From CAXSDR01 sp964236445 (GTDB taxonomy: Bacteria > Actinomycetota > Actinomycetes > Motilibacterales > Motilibacteraceae), in the NCBI GenBank assembly GCA_964236445.1, contig CAXSDR010000036.1, forward strand, positions 1-31,014: 31,014 nt of DNA. Direction: 5' to 3'. The notes below the pieces were generated by a model. That model did not search any database and was not told where the DNA came from. It saw only the letters and a list, made by a program, of their open reading frames with translations. A program made the position numbers and the translations under genes. Positions 14,870-23,146 of this stretch are shown here, piece after piece. Positions within the stretch are counted from its first letter, which is position 1; the number at the start of each line of letters is the position of its first letter.

Positions 14870-16456
14870 ATGACTGAGGGTGGGCGGCAGCCGGACGGCG
14901 CCTGGTGGGCGAGGCCCGGGGGCGCGAACGACCCGAGCGGCACGGCCGGGCCCGACGGCACAGCCGAGCCCGACGGCGCAGCCGACGGGAACGGCGCGTC
15001 CGGCGCGGCTGCGGATGCGCATGCACAACGGGCTGCACCTGCTTCGGACCCTTGGGCCCCTCCGGTGCAGCAGCCTGCTCGAGCTCCCGATCCGCACGAG
15101 CCGACGCAACCCGTCCCGACCGCCTCTGCGCAGCCGTGGGGCCCCGGCAACCCCTATGCCACCGGTCAGCCGGGCACGCCCGACTACCGCCGCCCGACGG
15201 ACACGCCCTTCAGCTCCCCGTTCGCGCCGCCTTACGCCACGGCCCCGCTTCCGCACTGGGGCCCGGCAGGGCCGGGAAGTCCCGGCGGGCCGTCGACCTT
15301 GGCGCCGATCGACACCCTGGGCCGTCCCGTCCGCCCCGAGGGCCGTAGCCGCTTGTCCAAGGTCGCACTCGTGGCGCTCCTCGCGTTGCTGGCGCTGGTC
15401 GCGGGCACGGTGGGCGGCGTCACCGGCTGGTCCATCGCCGACCACAACAAGAAGACGTCCGCCACGGCGATCGACGGGTCGGCCGACCTCGGTGCGACGC
15501 CCAAGGGCTCCGTGAGCCGACCGACGGGCACCGTGCCAGCGGTGGCGGCGTCGATGCTCCAGCGCGTGGTCGCGATCCAGGTCTCAGAAGGATCCGGGTC
15601 CGGCTTCATCATCCGGTCCGACGGCTATATCGCAACGAACAACCACGTGGTCGCGTCGACGGCGAACGGCGGGTCCATCCGGGTCGAGTTCCAGGACGGG
15701 CGCAAGGTCGAGGCCCTGATCGTCGGCCGCGATCCGGGCTATGACCTGGCTGTCCTCAAGGTCGAGGCCAAGAACCTGCCGACCGTGACGTGGGGCGACT
15801 CGGACGCGATCGTGGTCGGTGATCCGGTCATCGCGATCGGGGAGCCGCTCGGTCTCACGGGCACAGTGACGACGGGCATCGTCAGCGCGCTGAACCGTCC
15901 CGTGGTGGCGGGCGGCGACAACGGCGCGGACGACAACGCCTACTACAGCGCGATCCAGACCGACGCCGCGATCAACCCAGGCAACTCCGGCGGCCCCCTG
16001 CTCGATGCGCAGGGCGCCGTCATCGGCGTCAACAGCGCCATCTCGAGCCTGGGGTCCACGGCGTCGAGCCAGTCCGGCAGCATCGGCCTGGGGTTCGCGA
16101 TCCCCAGCAACATGGCCAAGCGCATCGCCGAGGAGATCATCCGCACCGGGAAGGCCGTGCATCCGCTCATGGGTGTCACGCCCGACCCGAACTACACCAC
16201 CGGCGACGGGGCCCGCATCGCGCTGCGCGACAGCAACGGCGCTCCCGGTGTCGCACCCGACGGCCCCGCAGCCGCGGCCGGGCTGCAGCCTGGCGACCTG
16301 ATCACCAAGCTCGACAGCACGCCCGTGTCGGACTCCAAGGACCTCATCGTCGGCATCCGCTCGCGCAACATCGGCGACCGCGTCGTGGTGACCTACGTCC
16401 GCGGCGGGCAGACGCGCACCACGTCGGTGACGCTCAAGCAGGCTCCGAGCGACTGA
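14870..16456 (+). CDS. htrA: HtrA/DegP-type trypsin-like serine protease with PDZ domain
   Basis: A 528-residue membrane-anchored protease. Residues 1-160 are a Pro/Ala/Gly-rich cytoplasmic region, a membrane helix follows at about 164-186, and then comes a trypsin-like domain with catalytic triad His259 (TNNHVVAS), Asp292 (GYDLAVLKV) and Ser373 (NPGNSGGPL). The oxyanion region and VGDPVIAIGEPLG are in place. A PDZ domain covers about 430-525 (AAAAGLQPGDLITKLDSTPV, NIGDRVVVTYVRGG). It degrades or refolds damaged envelope proteins and in mycobacteria belongs to the SigE regulon. GGGGAGG lies eight bases before the ATG. It is downstream of sigE-rseA in the same direction. Confidence 0.9.
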   Translation: MTEGGRQPDGAWWARPGGANDPSGTAGPDGTAEPDGAADGNGASGAAADAHAQRAAPASDPWAPPVQQPARAPDPHEPTQPVPTASAQPWGPGNPYATGQPGTPDYRRPTDTPFSSPFAPPYATAPLPHWGPAGPGSPGGPSTLAPIDTLGRPVRPEGRSRLSKVALVALLALLALVAGTVGGVTGWSIADHNKKTSATAIDGSADLGATPKGSVSRPTGTVPAVAASMLQRVVAIQVSEGSGSGFIIRSDGYIATNNHVVASTANGGSIRVEFQDGRKVEALIVGRDPGYDLAVLKVEAKNLPTVTWGDSDAIVVGDPVIAIGEPLGLTGTVTTGIVSALNRPVVAGGDNGADDNAYYSAIQTDAAINPGNSGGPLLDAQGAVIGVNSAISSLGSTASSQSGSIGLGFAIPSNMAKRIAEEIIRTGKAVHPLMGVTPDPNYTTGDGARIALRDSNGAPGVAPDGPAAAAGLQPGDLITKLDSTPVSDSKDLIVGIRSRNIGDRVVVTYVRGGQTRTTSVTLKQAPSD

Positions 16457-16517
16457 GGAACACGCCGCGGGGAGGATACGGTCGCGGACGGCACCTGCTG
16501 CTCGGGAGGAGGTCACG

Positions 16518-16898
16518 ATGTTCGGCATCAACGGCTGGGAGTTCGTCGTCCTGGCAGTGGTCGGCCTCATCGTCCTCGGTCCCGACCGGCTGCCGCACTA
16601 CGTCGGGGACGCTGCCCGGTTGGTGCGCAAGCTGCGCGGGCTCGCGCAGGATGCGCAGGACGAGGTGCGACGCGAGCTCGGGCCCGAGTTCGCGGACCTC
16701 GACCTCAACGACCTCGACCCCCGCAGGTTCGTCACGAAGCACCTGCTCGAGATCGGGCTCGACGACGACGAGCGCCCCGCACCCCGCTCACGAGTGCGCC
16801 TCGACAAGCCGCTCGACACCTCGGTCGACGGGGCGCCGGCAGATGCGCCGGCGCCCGACAGCGTTCCGGGCACCGGCTATGACGGCGACGCGACCTAG
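16518..16898 (+). CDS. tatB: Sec-independent protein translocase TatB
   Basis: TatB is the substrate-receptor component of the twin-arginine translocase. The 126-residue protein has the classical layout: a short N-terminal membrane helix (WEFVVLAVVGLIVLGPDRLP), with the conserved Glu near its start and GP hinge, followed by an amphipathic helix (RLVRKLRGLAQDAQDEVRRE) and an acidic disordered tail. A strong GGGAGGAGG ribosome site precedes the ATG. It follows htrA by 61 bases, as in mycobacteria. The TAG stop shares CTAG with the convergent mrp stop. Confidence 0.9.
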   Translation: MFGINGWEFVVLAVVGLIVLGPDRLPHYVGDAARLVRKLRGLAQDAQDEVRRELGPEFADLDLNDLDPRRFVTKHLLEIGLDDDERPAPRSRVRLDKPLDTSVDGAPADAPAPDSVPGTGYDGDAT

Positions 16899-18043
16899 CG
16901 CCCAGCTGTCACGGGCGTGAGGCTCAGGGGCCGACCCACCAGGCCACGGGGCCCCACGAGCGAGTCGGCGATCCGGCTGAGCGCCTGTGCTGCGGGGCTG
17001 TGCGGATGGGTCAGGACGAGCGGCACACCGCTGTCACCGCCCTCGCGCAGCCGGGCGTCCAGCGGCACCTGGCCGAGCAGGGGGACCGGCTGCTGAAGCG
17101 ACGTCGACAGCGTCCGCGCGACGGCCTCGCCGCCGCCGCTGCCGAAGACCTCGATGCGCGACTCGACCCCGTCGCTGCCCACGTGGCTGAGCCACGACAT
17201 GTTCTCGATGACGCCGGTGACGCGCTGCTTGGTCTGGACCGCGATCGCCCCTGCCCGCTCGGCCACCTCGGCGGCGACCAGCTGCGGGGTGGTGACGACG
17301 AGCACCTCGGCGACCGGCAGCAGCTGGGCGAGGGAGATGGCGATGTCGCCCGTCCCCGGCGGGAGGTCGAGCAGCAGCACGTCGAGGTCACCCCAGGCGA
17401 CGTCGACGAGGAACTGCTGCAGGGCACGGTGCAGCATCGGTCCCCGCCACACGACAGGCGCGTTGCCGTCGGTGAACATGCCGATGCTGATGGCTTTCAC
17501 GCCGTGGGCGATGGGCGGCACGATCATGTCGCCGACCTTGGTGGGCTTGCCGGTCACGCCGAGCATGCGCGGCACGGAGAAGCCGTGGATGTCGGCGTCG
17601 AGCACGCCGACCGAGTGGCCGGACGCGGCGAGGGACGCCGCGAGGTTGACGGTGACGCTGGACTTGCCGACCCCGCCCTTGCCGCTGGCAACGGCATAGA
17701 CCCGCGTCAGGGATCCGGGTTGGACGAAGGGGACCTGCTTCTCGGGCGCTCCGCCGCGCATCTTGCTCTTCAGGGCCGCGCGTTGGTCGTCGTCCATCAC
17801 CCCGAGCGTCACGTCGACGTGGGTGACGCCGTCGAGCGCGCGCACGGCCGCGGTGACGTCGGAGGTGATGCGCTCCCGCAGCGGGCAGCCGGACGTCGTG
17901 AGGAGCACGTGCACGGCGACCGAGCCCGCTGACGTGACCACGACGGCGTCGACCATGCCGAGCTCGGTGATGGGCTTGTGGATCTCCGGGTCGAGAACGC
18001 GTGACAGCGCGTCCAGGACGGCTTCCTCAGAGGGCGCAGGCAT
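16895..18043 (-). CDS. mrp: Mrp/ApbC-family Fe-S cluster carrier ATPase
   Basis: A 382-residue P-loop ATPase. The N-terminal MIP18/DUF59 domain covers about 1-90 (VLDPEIHKPITELGMV, TSGCPLRERI); the Mrp domain has the deviant Walker A GKGGVGKSSVTVNLA, LDADIHGFSVPRMLG and LLLDLPPGTGD. Family members bind and deliver iron-sulfur clusters. The canonical CxxC after ENMS is absent: the protein reads ENMSWLSHVGSDG, as in other actinobacterial Mrp proteins, so cluster binding would need other residues. ATG at 18041-18043; TAGCAT on the minus strand at 18051-18056 gives a near-leaderless start. Stop overlaps tatB by four bases. Confidence 0.88.
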   Translation of the reverse strand: MPAPSEEAVLDALSRVLDPEIHKPITELGMVDAVVVTSAGSVAVHVLLTTSGCPLRERITSDVTAAVRALDGVTHVDVTLGVMDDDQRAALKSKMRGGAPEKQVPFVQPGSLTRVYAVASGKGGVGKSSVTVNLAASLAASGHSVGVLDADIHGFSVPRMLGVTGKPTKVGDMIVPPIAHGVKAISIGMFTDGNAPVVWRGPMLHRALQQFLVDVAWGDLDVLLLDLPPGTGDIAISLAQLLPVAEVLVVTTPQLVAAEVAERAGAIAVQTKQRVTGVIENMSWLSHVGSDGVESRIEVFGSGGGEAVARTLSTSLQQPVPLLGQVPLDARLREGGDSGVPLVLTHPHSPAAQALSRIADSLVGPRGLVGRPLSLTPVTAGR

Positions 18044-18050
18044 AGCCGAG

Positions 18051-18056
18051 ATGCTA
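18051..18056 (-). promoter_or_regulatory. -10 box of near-leaderless mrp
   Basis: TAGCAT on the minus strand puts +1 at 18044, one base before the ATG. Confidence 0.5.
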
Positions 18057-18088
18057 CGACCCCCAGTATTGGTTACTCTGCGTCGACC

Positions 18089-18712
18089 ATGTCTCTGCAT
18101 CCGTCTTCGCCTCCTCCGGGCCACGTGCCGACCGGCACGGGTCCCACCGACACGGGTCCCACCGACACGAGCCAAGCCGGCACGAGCTCGACGCATGAGC
18201 GGGCCAGCACCCACATCTCCAAGCCCGAGCTCACCGCGTGGCGGCGGTTCCTGCGAGCCCACGCGCACGCCTCCCGCAAGCTCGAAGCCGACCTGCTCGC
18301 GGCGCACGACCTGCCTCTCACCTGCTATGACGTGCTCGTTCAGCTCGTCGAGGCACCGGAGCGGCGGCTGCGCATGACCGAGCTCGCCGACCGGGTGCTC
18401 CTCTCGCGCAGCGGGCTGACGCGGATGGTCGACCGCATGGTCCGCGAGGGACTGGTCTCGCGCGAGGCGTGCACGAGCGACGCCCGCGGCCTTTTCGCGG
18501 TATTGACCGACAAGGGCTACGCGCGTCTGCGGGAGGCGACCGGCACCCACCTGCGCGGTGTGAAGGCCTATGTCACCGGTCACTGGGACGAGGAGACCCT
18601 GCAGCGCGTGGACGCGGCGATGACGCTCGTTCTCGAAGGCTCCGGGGCGCCGGACGGCGACCAGGCGACCCAAGGTACCGAAGGTGCACTGCGGGCCCCG
18701 ACGTTCGGCTAG
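18089..18712 (+). CDS. MarR-family transcriptional regulator
   Basis: A 207-residue protein: about 45 variable residues, then a MarR winged HTH with CYDVLVQLVEAPERRLRMTE, the recognition helix LADRVLLSRSGLTRMVDRMV and wing VSREACTSDARG. It is longer than a usual MarR (about 150) at both ends. The extra N-terminus includes a repeated TGPTD segment encoded by a direct repeat of about 15 bases (18137-18170). It diverges from mrp across 45 bases; TACTCT just upstream gives a three-base leader. The ligand and targets are unknown, though autoregulation or control of mrp is possible. Confidence 0.85.
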   Translation: MSLHPSSPPPGHVPTGTGPTDTGPTDTSQAGTSSTHERASTHISKPELTAWRRFLRAHAHASRKLEADLLAAHDLPLTCYDVLVQLVEAPERRLRMTELADRVLLSRSGLTRMVDRMVREGLVSREACTSDARGLFAVLTDKGYARLREATGTHLRGVKAYVTGHWDEETLQRVDAAMTLVLEGSGAPDGDQATQGTEGALRAPTFG

Positions 18713-18733
18713 CTCCCGGCTCGCGCAGCCCTG

Positions 18734-19471
18734 TCACGTCAGCACCAGGGTCGCCGCGACCAGGGCGATCGTCGCGCCTACCAGCAGCCCGTCGCGGGGC
18801 CGCCAGGGCTGCTCCCGCGCGAAGGTACGCGTGGTGCCCGACCCGAACCCGCGCGCGTCCATCGCCAGCGCCAGCCGCCCCGCGTGCCGAAGCGCGCCGA
18901 CGAGCAGCGCGAACGTACGCCCCGCGAACTGGCGCACGACAGCGACCGGGGACCATCCCGCGTCGATCCCGCGGGCCCGCCGCGCCATCCCCAGCACGGC
19001 CCATTCCTCGGCGAGCAGCGGAAGCAGGCGCAGGGCCGCGAGCGTGCCGTAGGCGAACCGCTGCGGCACGTGCAGGCGCGCCACGAGCGCGTCGGCGAGG
19101 TCTGTCGGGTCGATGGCCGCCAGCACGAGCACGCCCGGCAGCGAGACGACGAGCACCCGTGCGGCGGTCAGCGCACCCGCGCGCCAGGCGAGCCCCGGGA
19201 CGGGAGCGAGCAGGGCGTTCGACCAGCAGATCGAGGCCGCGCCCAGCCCCAGCGGCCAGGTGCGCCGCGCCAAGGCCTGCGGTCGCAGCCCGGCCAGCGG
19301 CATCCCGAGCCCGGCTACCACGAGCAGCACGAGCAGCGTGCCCATATCGCGTGTCAGCAGCCCGGCCACCGCCACGACGACGGCCGCCGCGAGCCCGGCG
19401 AGGGGGTTGCACCTGGCGAAGACCGGTCTCCCGGCACCTGACTCCACGGCGCGGCCCGGCGTGACGGTCAT
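18734..19471 (-). CDS. ykoC: ECF transporter T component (YkoC-like)
   Basis: The energy-coupling T subunit joins the ATPase to the substrate-binding S subunit in the membrane. The 245-residue product has about five membrane helices. The paired Ala-Arg-Gly-type coupling motifs appear as MARRARGI and AMDARGFG, which contact the ATPase in this family. The ATG at 19469-19471 overlaps the ykoD stop (ATGA), so translation is coupled. Order S, double ATPase, T matches B. subtilis ykoE-ykoD-ykoC, implicated in uptake of the thiamine precursor hydroxymethylpyrimidine. The TPP riboswitch upstream supports this. Confidence 0.85.
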   Translation of the reverse strand: MTVTPGRAVESGAGRPVFARCNPLAGLAAAVVVAVAGLLTRDMGTLLVLLVVAGLGMPLAGLRPQALARRTWPLGLGAASICWSNALLAPVPGLAWRAGALTAARVLVVSLPGVLVLAAIDPTDLADALVARLHVPQRFAYGTLAALRLLPLLAEEWAVLGMARRARGIDAGWSPVAVVRQFAGRTFALLVGALRHAGRLALAMDARGFGSGTTRTFAREQPWRPRDGLLVGATIALVAATLVLT

Positions 19472-20949
19472 GGCGCCGGCGCCGTCGTCGGCGCGAGCTC
19501 GAGTCGCCGGTCGGCCAGCGCTGTCGTGAACGCCTCGTCGTGGGTCACCACGCACAGCGCGCGACCCTCGTCGCGCAGCGCGGCGAGCAGCGCGAGGAGC
19601 TCCTCGAACGTCAGCCTGTCCTGGCCGAACGTCGGCTCGTCGAGGACCAGCACGCGCGGGGCGACCGCGAGAGCGGTGGCGACCGAGAGGCGTCGCTTCT
19701 CGCCTCCGGACAGGGTGAAGGGATTGGCGGCTGCCAGCCTGTCGAGCCGGAGCCGCACCAGCAGCTCGTCGGCCAGCGCGCGTGCCCGGGCGGGCCGACA
19801 CCCGGTGAGCAGCGGTCCCAGCGCCACCTCGCTGCGTACGTCTGAGGTCAGGAACTGGTGCTCGGGCCGCTGGAACACCGTTCCGACGTGCTGGGCCAGG
19901 GCACGGGCGCGCCACCGCCAGAGCGGCCGGCCGTCGGCTGACAGCGCAGGCGTCGCGACGGCGCGGCCCTGCTCGGGGCGCAGCAGCCCGGCGGCGAGCA
20001 GGGCCAGGGTCGACTTGCCGCTGCCGTTGGGCCCGGTCACGGCGAGCACCTCGCCCGCGTGCAGCGCGAGGTCCGGCGGGCGCATCACTGCGGGGTCGCC
20101 GCGATAGGCGTATGCCAACGACGAGGTGAGGACCAGGGCGTCTCCTCGCGCACCGGGGTTGCGGGCGGGCGGCCGCGGCGGGCACGCCGGCACCCACACG
20201 CCGGCGGCCGACAGCGGTCCCGCCTGCGCACGGAGCACCTCGGCGGGCGGCCCGTCGGCGACGACACCGGCGCCGACGCCCAGCACGACGATGCGGTCGA
20301 CGGTGTCGAGCCAGGTCGCCACGCGGTGCTCGACGACCACGAGGGTCGCGCCCGTGGCGGCGAGGACGCGCGCGAGCGCGGTGCGCACCAGCTCGGCGCC
20401 AGCGGGGTCGAGGTTGGCCGTGGGCTCGTCGAGCAGCACGAGACCCGGCCGCAGCGCGACGACGCCCGCGAGGGCCAACCGCTGGGCCTCACCACCGGAG
20501 AGCGAGGACGTCGCGCGTTCGCGGCCATAGGGAAAGCCCACCAGGGTCAGAGCCTCGTCGACCCGCGCCCAGATCTCCGACCGTGCGACACCTCGGTTCT
20601 CGAGCCCGAAGGCCACGTCGTCGCCGCTGCGGGCCATGACGAGCTGCGACTGCGGATCCTGGAGCAGCAGCCCGGCCGGTGCGTGCTGCGCGCGCGCAGT
20701 GCGGGGGTCCAGCCCGTCCACCAGCAGGGCGCCCTCGGGCTCGCCTCCGGTCGCAGGGTCGAGCAGGCCGGCCAGTGCCGTGAGCAGGGTGCTCTTGCCC
20801 GCGCCGCTCGGCCCGAGCAGGAGCACGCGTTCGCCGGCGGCGAGGTCGAGGTCGACGCCGCGCAGTGCCCAGGCGCGACGCCCGGCGTGCCGCCACCCCC
20901 AGCCCGCTGCGTGGACCGGTGCGGGGGAGGCGGCGGAGTTCGCCGTCAG
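19468..20949 (-). CDS. ykoD: ECF transporter fused double ATPase (YkoD-like)
   Basis: Two ABC ATPase domains in one chain of about 493 residues: first Walker A LLLGPSGAGKSTLL, signature SSLSGGEAQRLALA, Walker B GLVLLDEPTANLDP; second Walker A TGPNGSGKSTLALLA, signature TLSGGEKRRLSVA, Walker B VLVLDEPTFGQD. It powers the ykoE/ykoC permease. No ATG, GTG or TTG lies in frame close to the first domain: the best-placed candidate is a CTG at 20947-20949 overlapping the ykoE stop (CTGA), mirroring the ATGA junction with ykoC. An in-frame GTG at 21022-21024 inside ykoE would add 25 residues of no evident homology. The start is therefore uncertain. Confidence 0.85.
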   Translation of the reverse strand: MTANSAASPAPVHAAGWGWRHAGRRAWALRGVDLDLAAGERVLLLGPSGAGKSTLLTALAGLLDPATGGEPEGALLVDGLDPRTARAQHAPAGLLLQDPQSQLVMARSGDDVAFGLENRGVARSEIWARVDEALTLVGFPYGRERATSSLSGGEAQRLALAGVVALRPGLVLLDEPTANLDPAGAELVRTALARVLAATGATLVVVEHRVATWLDTVDRIVVLGVGAGVVADGPPAEVLRAQAGPLSAAGVWVPACPPRPPARNPGARGDALVLTSSLAYAYRGDPAVMRPPDLALHAGEVLAVTGPNGSGKSTLALLAAGLLRPEQGRAVATPALSADGRPLWRWRARALAQHVGTVFQRPEHQFLTSDVRSEVALGPLLTGCRPARARALADELLVRLRLDRLAAANPFTLSGGEKRRLSVATALAVAPRVLVLDEPTFGQDRLTFEELLALLAALRDEGRALCVVTHDEAFTTALADRRLELAPTTAPAP

Positions 20950-21560
20950 ACGCGCTCGCGTTCCCGGCCGGCGGCGAACTGGGACAGCACACCGGTGGGA
21001 GCCAGCGCGCGTACGAGCAGCCACGACCCGACGCCCGCGAGAACCGCAGCCGAAGCCACGGTGATCGAGACCTGCGCCAGCTTCCACCCGGCGCTGTAGT
21101 CGCCGTAGTAGTAGTGGATGTCGAGCAGTGCGGCAGCGAGGCCGGCCGCGGCGCCGGCGAGGACCGCGACGGGAAGCCGCCAGACCCTGTAGAGGAAGGC
21201 CAGGAAGACGATCTCGGCGGCGAGGCCCTGCAGCAGGCCGTACCACACGACCTGCAGACCCCACTGCGAGCCCACCAGCGCGGAGACGACGCCTGCAACC
21301 AGCTCGGTGAAGACTGCGGCGCCCGGTCGCCTCACGATCAGCGCGCCGAGCACCCCGGCCACCAGCCAGACGCCGTAGAGCACAGCCTGTGCGGGGGCGA
21401 AGAACGAGAAGGCGGGTCCGGTCGCCGACCAGAGGTTGTTCCACCCCCAGAAGACGACCCCCATCGCCACACCGACGACGGCAGCGACGACGATGTCGAC
21501 CGTGCGCCAGCGGGTGTCCCGGCTCGAGGGGGTCGTCAGACCCTCGGCTGTGGTGCTCAT
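20946..21560 (-). CDS. ykoE: ECF transporter S component (YkoE family)
   Basis: A 204-residue membrane protein with about six helices, typical for S components, beginning the conserved region with WRTVDIVVAAVVGVAMGVVF, characteristic of the YkoE family. It binds the transported thiamine-related compound. ATG at 21558-21560 is preceded by AGGAGGG. The 5' leader carries a TPP riboswitch, so expression should fall when thiamine pyrophosphate is abundant. Downstream ykoD and ykoC overlap it in turn and form the operon. Confidence 0.88.
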   Translation of the reverse strand: MSTTAEGLTTPSSRDTRWRTVDIVVAAVVGVAMGVVFWGWNNLWSATGPAFSFFAPAQAVLYGVWLVAGVLGALIVRRPGAAVFTELVAGVVSALVGSQWGLQVVWYGLLQGLAAEIVFLAFLYRVWRLPVAVLAGAAAGLAAALLDIHYYYGDYSAGWKLAQVSITVASAAVLAGVGSWLLVRALAPTGVLSQFAAGRERERV

Positions 21561-21649
21561 CTCGGTGGATCCCTCCTGCCGTGAAGGCAAAGGGCGATTG
21601 CTCGACTGACGAACGACCTTCGCCGTCGGATGACGACGCCGGTCGGACC
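21561..21649 (-). promoter_or_regulatory. ykoE leader, likely riboswitch expression platform
   Basis: About 90 bases between aptamer and ATG. A small hairpin TGCC/GGCA (21586-21589 with 21577-21580) sits directly before the AGGAGGG ribosome site, consistent with translational control. The exact switching fold is not worked out. Confidence 0.35.
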
Positions 21650-21738
21650 GACTCCCTACGCCGGTGTGACCCGGATCAGGTTCGAGGGTCTGCCGGCATC
21701 CCGGCACTCTCAGCGCTCCAGCGCTCCCCTGCGGTGCG
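21650..21738 (-). ncRNA. TPP riboswitch (THI element)
   Basis: On the minus strand the element has the TPP hallmarks in order: GGGGAGC near its 5' end, GCTGAGAGTGCC, a P3 stem CCGGGATGCCGG, GACCCTCGAACCTGATCCGG and the closing CCGGCGTAGGGAG. It lies directly before ykoEDC and just after a -10 box. Confidence 0.93.
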
Positions 21739-21748
21739 TACCTCGCGC

Positions 21749-21754
21749 AGACTA
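21749..21754 (-). promoter_or_regulatory. -10 box for the riboswitch-ykoEDC transcript
   Basis: TAGTCT on the minus strand puts +1 near 21742, four bases before the riboswitch fold begins. It lies just after the lipoprotein stop. Confidence 0.5.
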
Positions 21755-21760
21755 CCCGAC

Positions 21761-22435
21761 CTAGTAGCCGGCGAGCGGAATCGACCACACCTTCTCGGGA
21801 ATGGTCTTCTTGGAGCCCATGACCGTGGCGGCCGAGCGTGTGTAGCGCAGGGTCAGGGTCTTGCTGCCGACGGACGCGACGAGAAAGCCGACCCAGCCGG
21901 TTCCGTTCTTGCCCGGCTCCACGCGCTCGTCGGGCAGCGGGACATAACCGGCCTTCGTCATCTCCGGGTTGACGACTCCGTTCGCAAGGTTCGTGGCCGT
22001 GCCGTCATCGGTGACGATGCGCATGCTGCGGGCGTCGACCCCGGCATAGAACTTCGTCCCCGCCGTCAGCGTCATGTTGACCAGCACGAACTCGTGATCG
22101 TCCTGGATCGCCGGAAGCCGGTCGGGGATCGGGAAGTTGCGGACCACACTGTTGATGACGATCTTGTCCCCCATCAGCGGGTCGGTGATCGTCTTGTTGA
22201 TGGCGGTCTTGACCGGTTGGGCCGCAGCGTCCGAGGTCGCCGGCGTCGCGTCCGCTGTGGCCGCGCTCGCTGCGGGATCGAGCGTCGGGTCGGGCTCGGC
22301 CGAGGACGCGACGGTCGGCTCCGCCGACTGCGCCGGCGCGGGCGCGCTGCTCTCGGGCGAGGAGCTGCCGCTTCCACAGGCAGACAGGGCCAGCGTGAGG
22401 GCGGCGGCGGATGCGACAGCGAAGGGGAAACGCAC
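21761..22435 (-). CDS. DUF4352-like lipoprotein
   Basis: A 224-residue secreted lipoprotein: signal peptide with lipobox LALSAC (Cys20), a Ser/Ala/Pro/Thr-rich linker to about residue 70, and a beta-rich domain (VINSVVRNF, HEFVLVNMTLTAG, GTGWVGFLVA) that resembles DUF4352/immunoglobulin-like domains of actinobacterial lipoproteins. GTG start at 22433-22435; AAGGAG lies upstream. The function is unknown. It follows the DUF1003 gene by 27 bases in the same direction. Confidence 0.75.
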   Translation of the reverse strand: MRFPFAVASAAALTLALSACGSGSSSPESSAPAPAQSAEPTVASSAEPDPTLDPAASAATADATPATSDAAAQPVKTAINKTITDPLMGDKIVINSVVRNFPIPDRLPAIQDDHEFVLVNMTLTAGTKFYAGVDARSMRIVTDDGTATNLANGVVNPEMTKAGYVPLPDERVEPGKNGTGWVGFLVASVGSKTLTLRYTRSAATVMGSKKTIPEKVWSIPLAGY

Positions 22436-22462
22436 GAGTGAGGAGCTCCTTGTTTCGGATGG

Positions 22463-23146
22463 TCAATCCTCTAGCGTAGCGTCCGCGACTACGATGGGTG
22501 ACTTTTCGTCACGAAAGTCTGGTGCGGTGCGCGGAGTCGGCGGCTGCTCGTGCACTGACCCCCGGACCTCCTGCACCTCCACGCGGGCCCGCTCGCGACG
22601 CTGCCGCCGGTCCTTCTTGTCCTTCTTCTCCTGTTTCTCGCGACCGCCGTCGCGACCGTCGATCTCCTCGAGCAGGTCACGCAGCTCCGAGCGGAGGAAG
22701 TCGCGGGTGGCGACCTCACCGAGCGCGATGCGCAGCGCGGCGAGCTCGCGCGTGAGGTATTCGGTGTCGGCGATGAGCCGGTCGTTTCCGGCGCGATCCT
22801 GCTCCCACTGCACGCGGTCGCGGTCGGTCTGGCGGTTCTGGGCCAGCAGGATGAGCGGAGCGGCGTACGACGCCTGCAGCGAGAGCATCAGCGTCATGAA
22901 CGGGAACGCGTAGGGGTCGAACCGCAGCGAGTGGGGCGCGAGGGTGTTCCACGCGAACCACAGGCTGACGAACAACGTCATGTAGCCGATGAACCGCCAC
23001 GTGCCGAGGAACCGCGCGATCCGCTCGGAGAACGCGCCGAAGCTCTCGGCGTCATAGCTCGGCCGCGTCACGAGCCCGCGTCGCAGCTCGCGCGGCACGT
23101 CGAGCCCTGGTCGGGTGCGCGTGGCGCGCGGGCGCGGCTCAGCCAC
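22463..23146 (-). CDS. DUF1003 membrane protein
   Basis: A 227-residue protein with two membrane helices separated by a short turn (about 55-110), carrying the DUF1003 landmarks FLGTWRFIGYMTLFVSLWFA, WN and DPYPF-like DPYAFPFMTLMLS, followed by ILLAQNRQ and a coiled-coil DRxRxxxDYxxN-type helix (here DRVQWEQDRAGNDRLIAD). The C-terminal tail is very rich in Lys, Arg and Glu. The start is the GTG at 23146, with GGGAGG six bases before it and an eight-base overlap with the MgtE-N/CBS gene, so the two are coupled. Family function is not settled; the partner suggests magnesium or cation homeostasis. Confidence 0.82.
   Translation of the reverse strand: MAEPRPRATRTRPGLDVPRELRRGLVTRPSYDAESFGAFSERIARFLGTWRFIGYMTLFVSLWFAWNTLAPHSLRFDPYAFPFMTLMLSLQASYAAPLILLAQNRQTDRDRVQWEQDRAGNDRLIADTEYLTRELAALRIALGEVATRDFLRSELRDLLEEIDGRDGGREKQEKKDKKDRRQRRERARVEVQEVRGSVHEQPPTPRTAPDFRDEKSPIVVADATLED

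Noticed and set aside
18044..18673. Extension of the Mrp frame upstream to 592 residues
   Set aside because: The extra part is antisense to the MarR gene and has no homology; ATG 18043 matches the DUF59 N-terminus and a -10 box.
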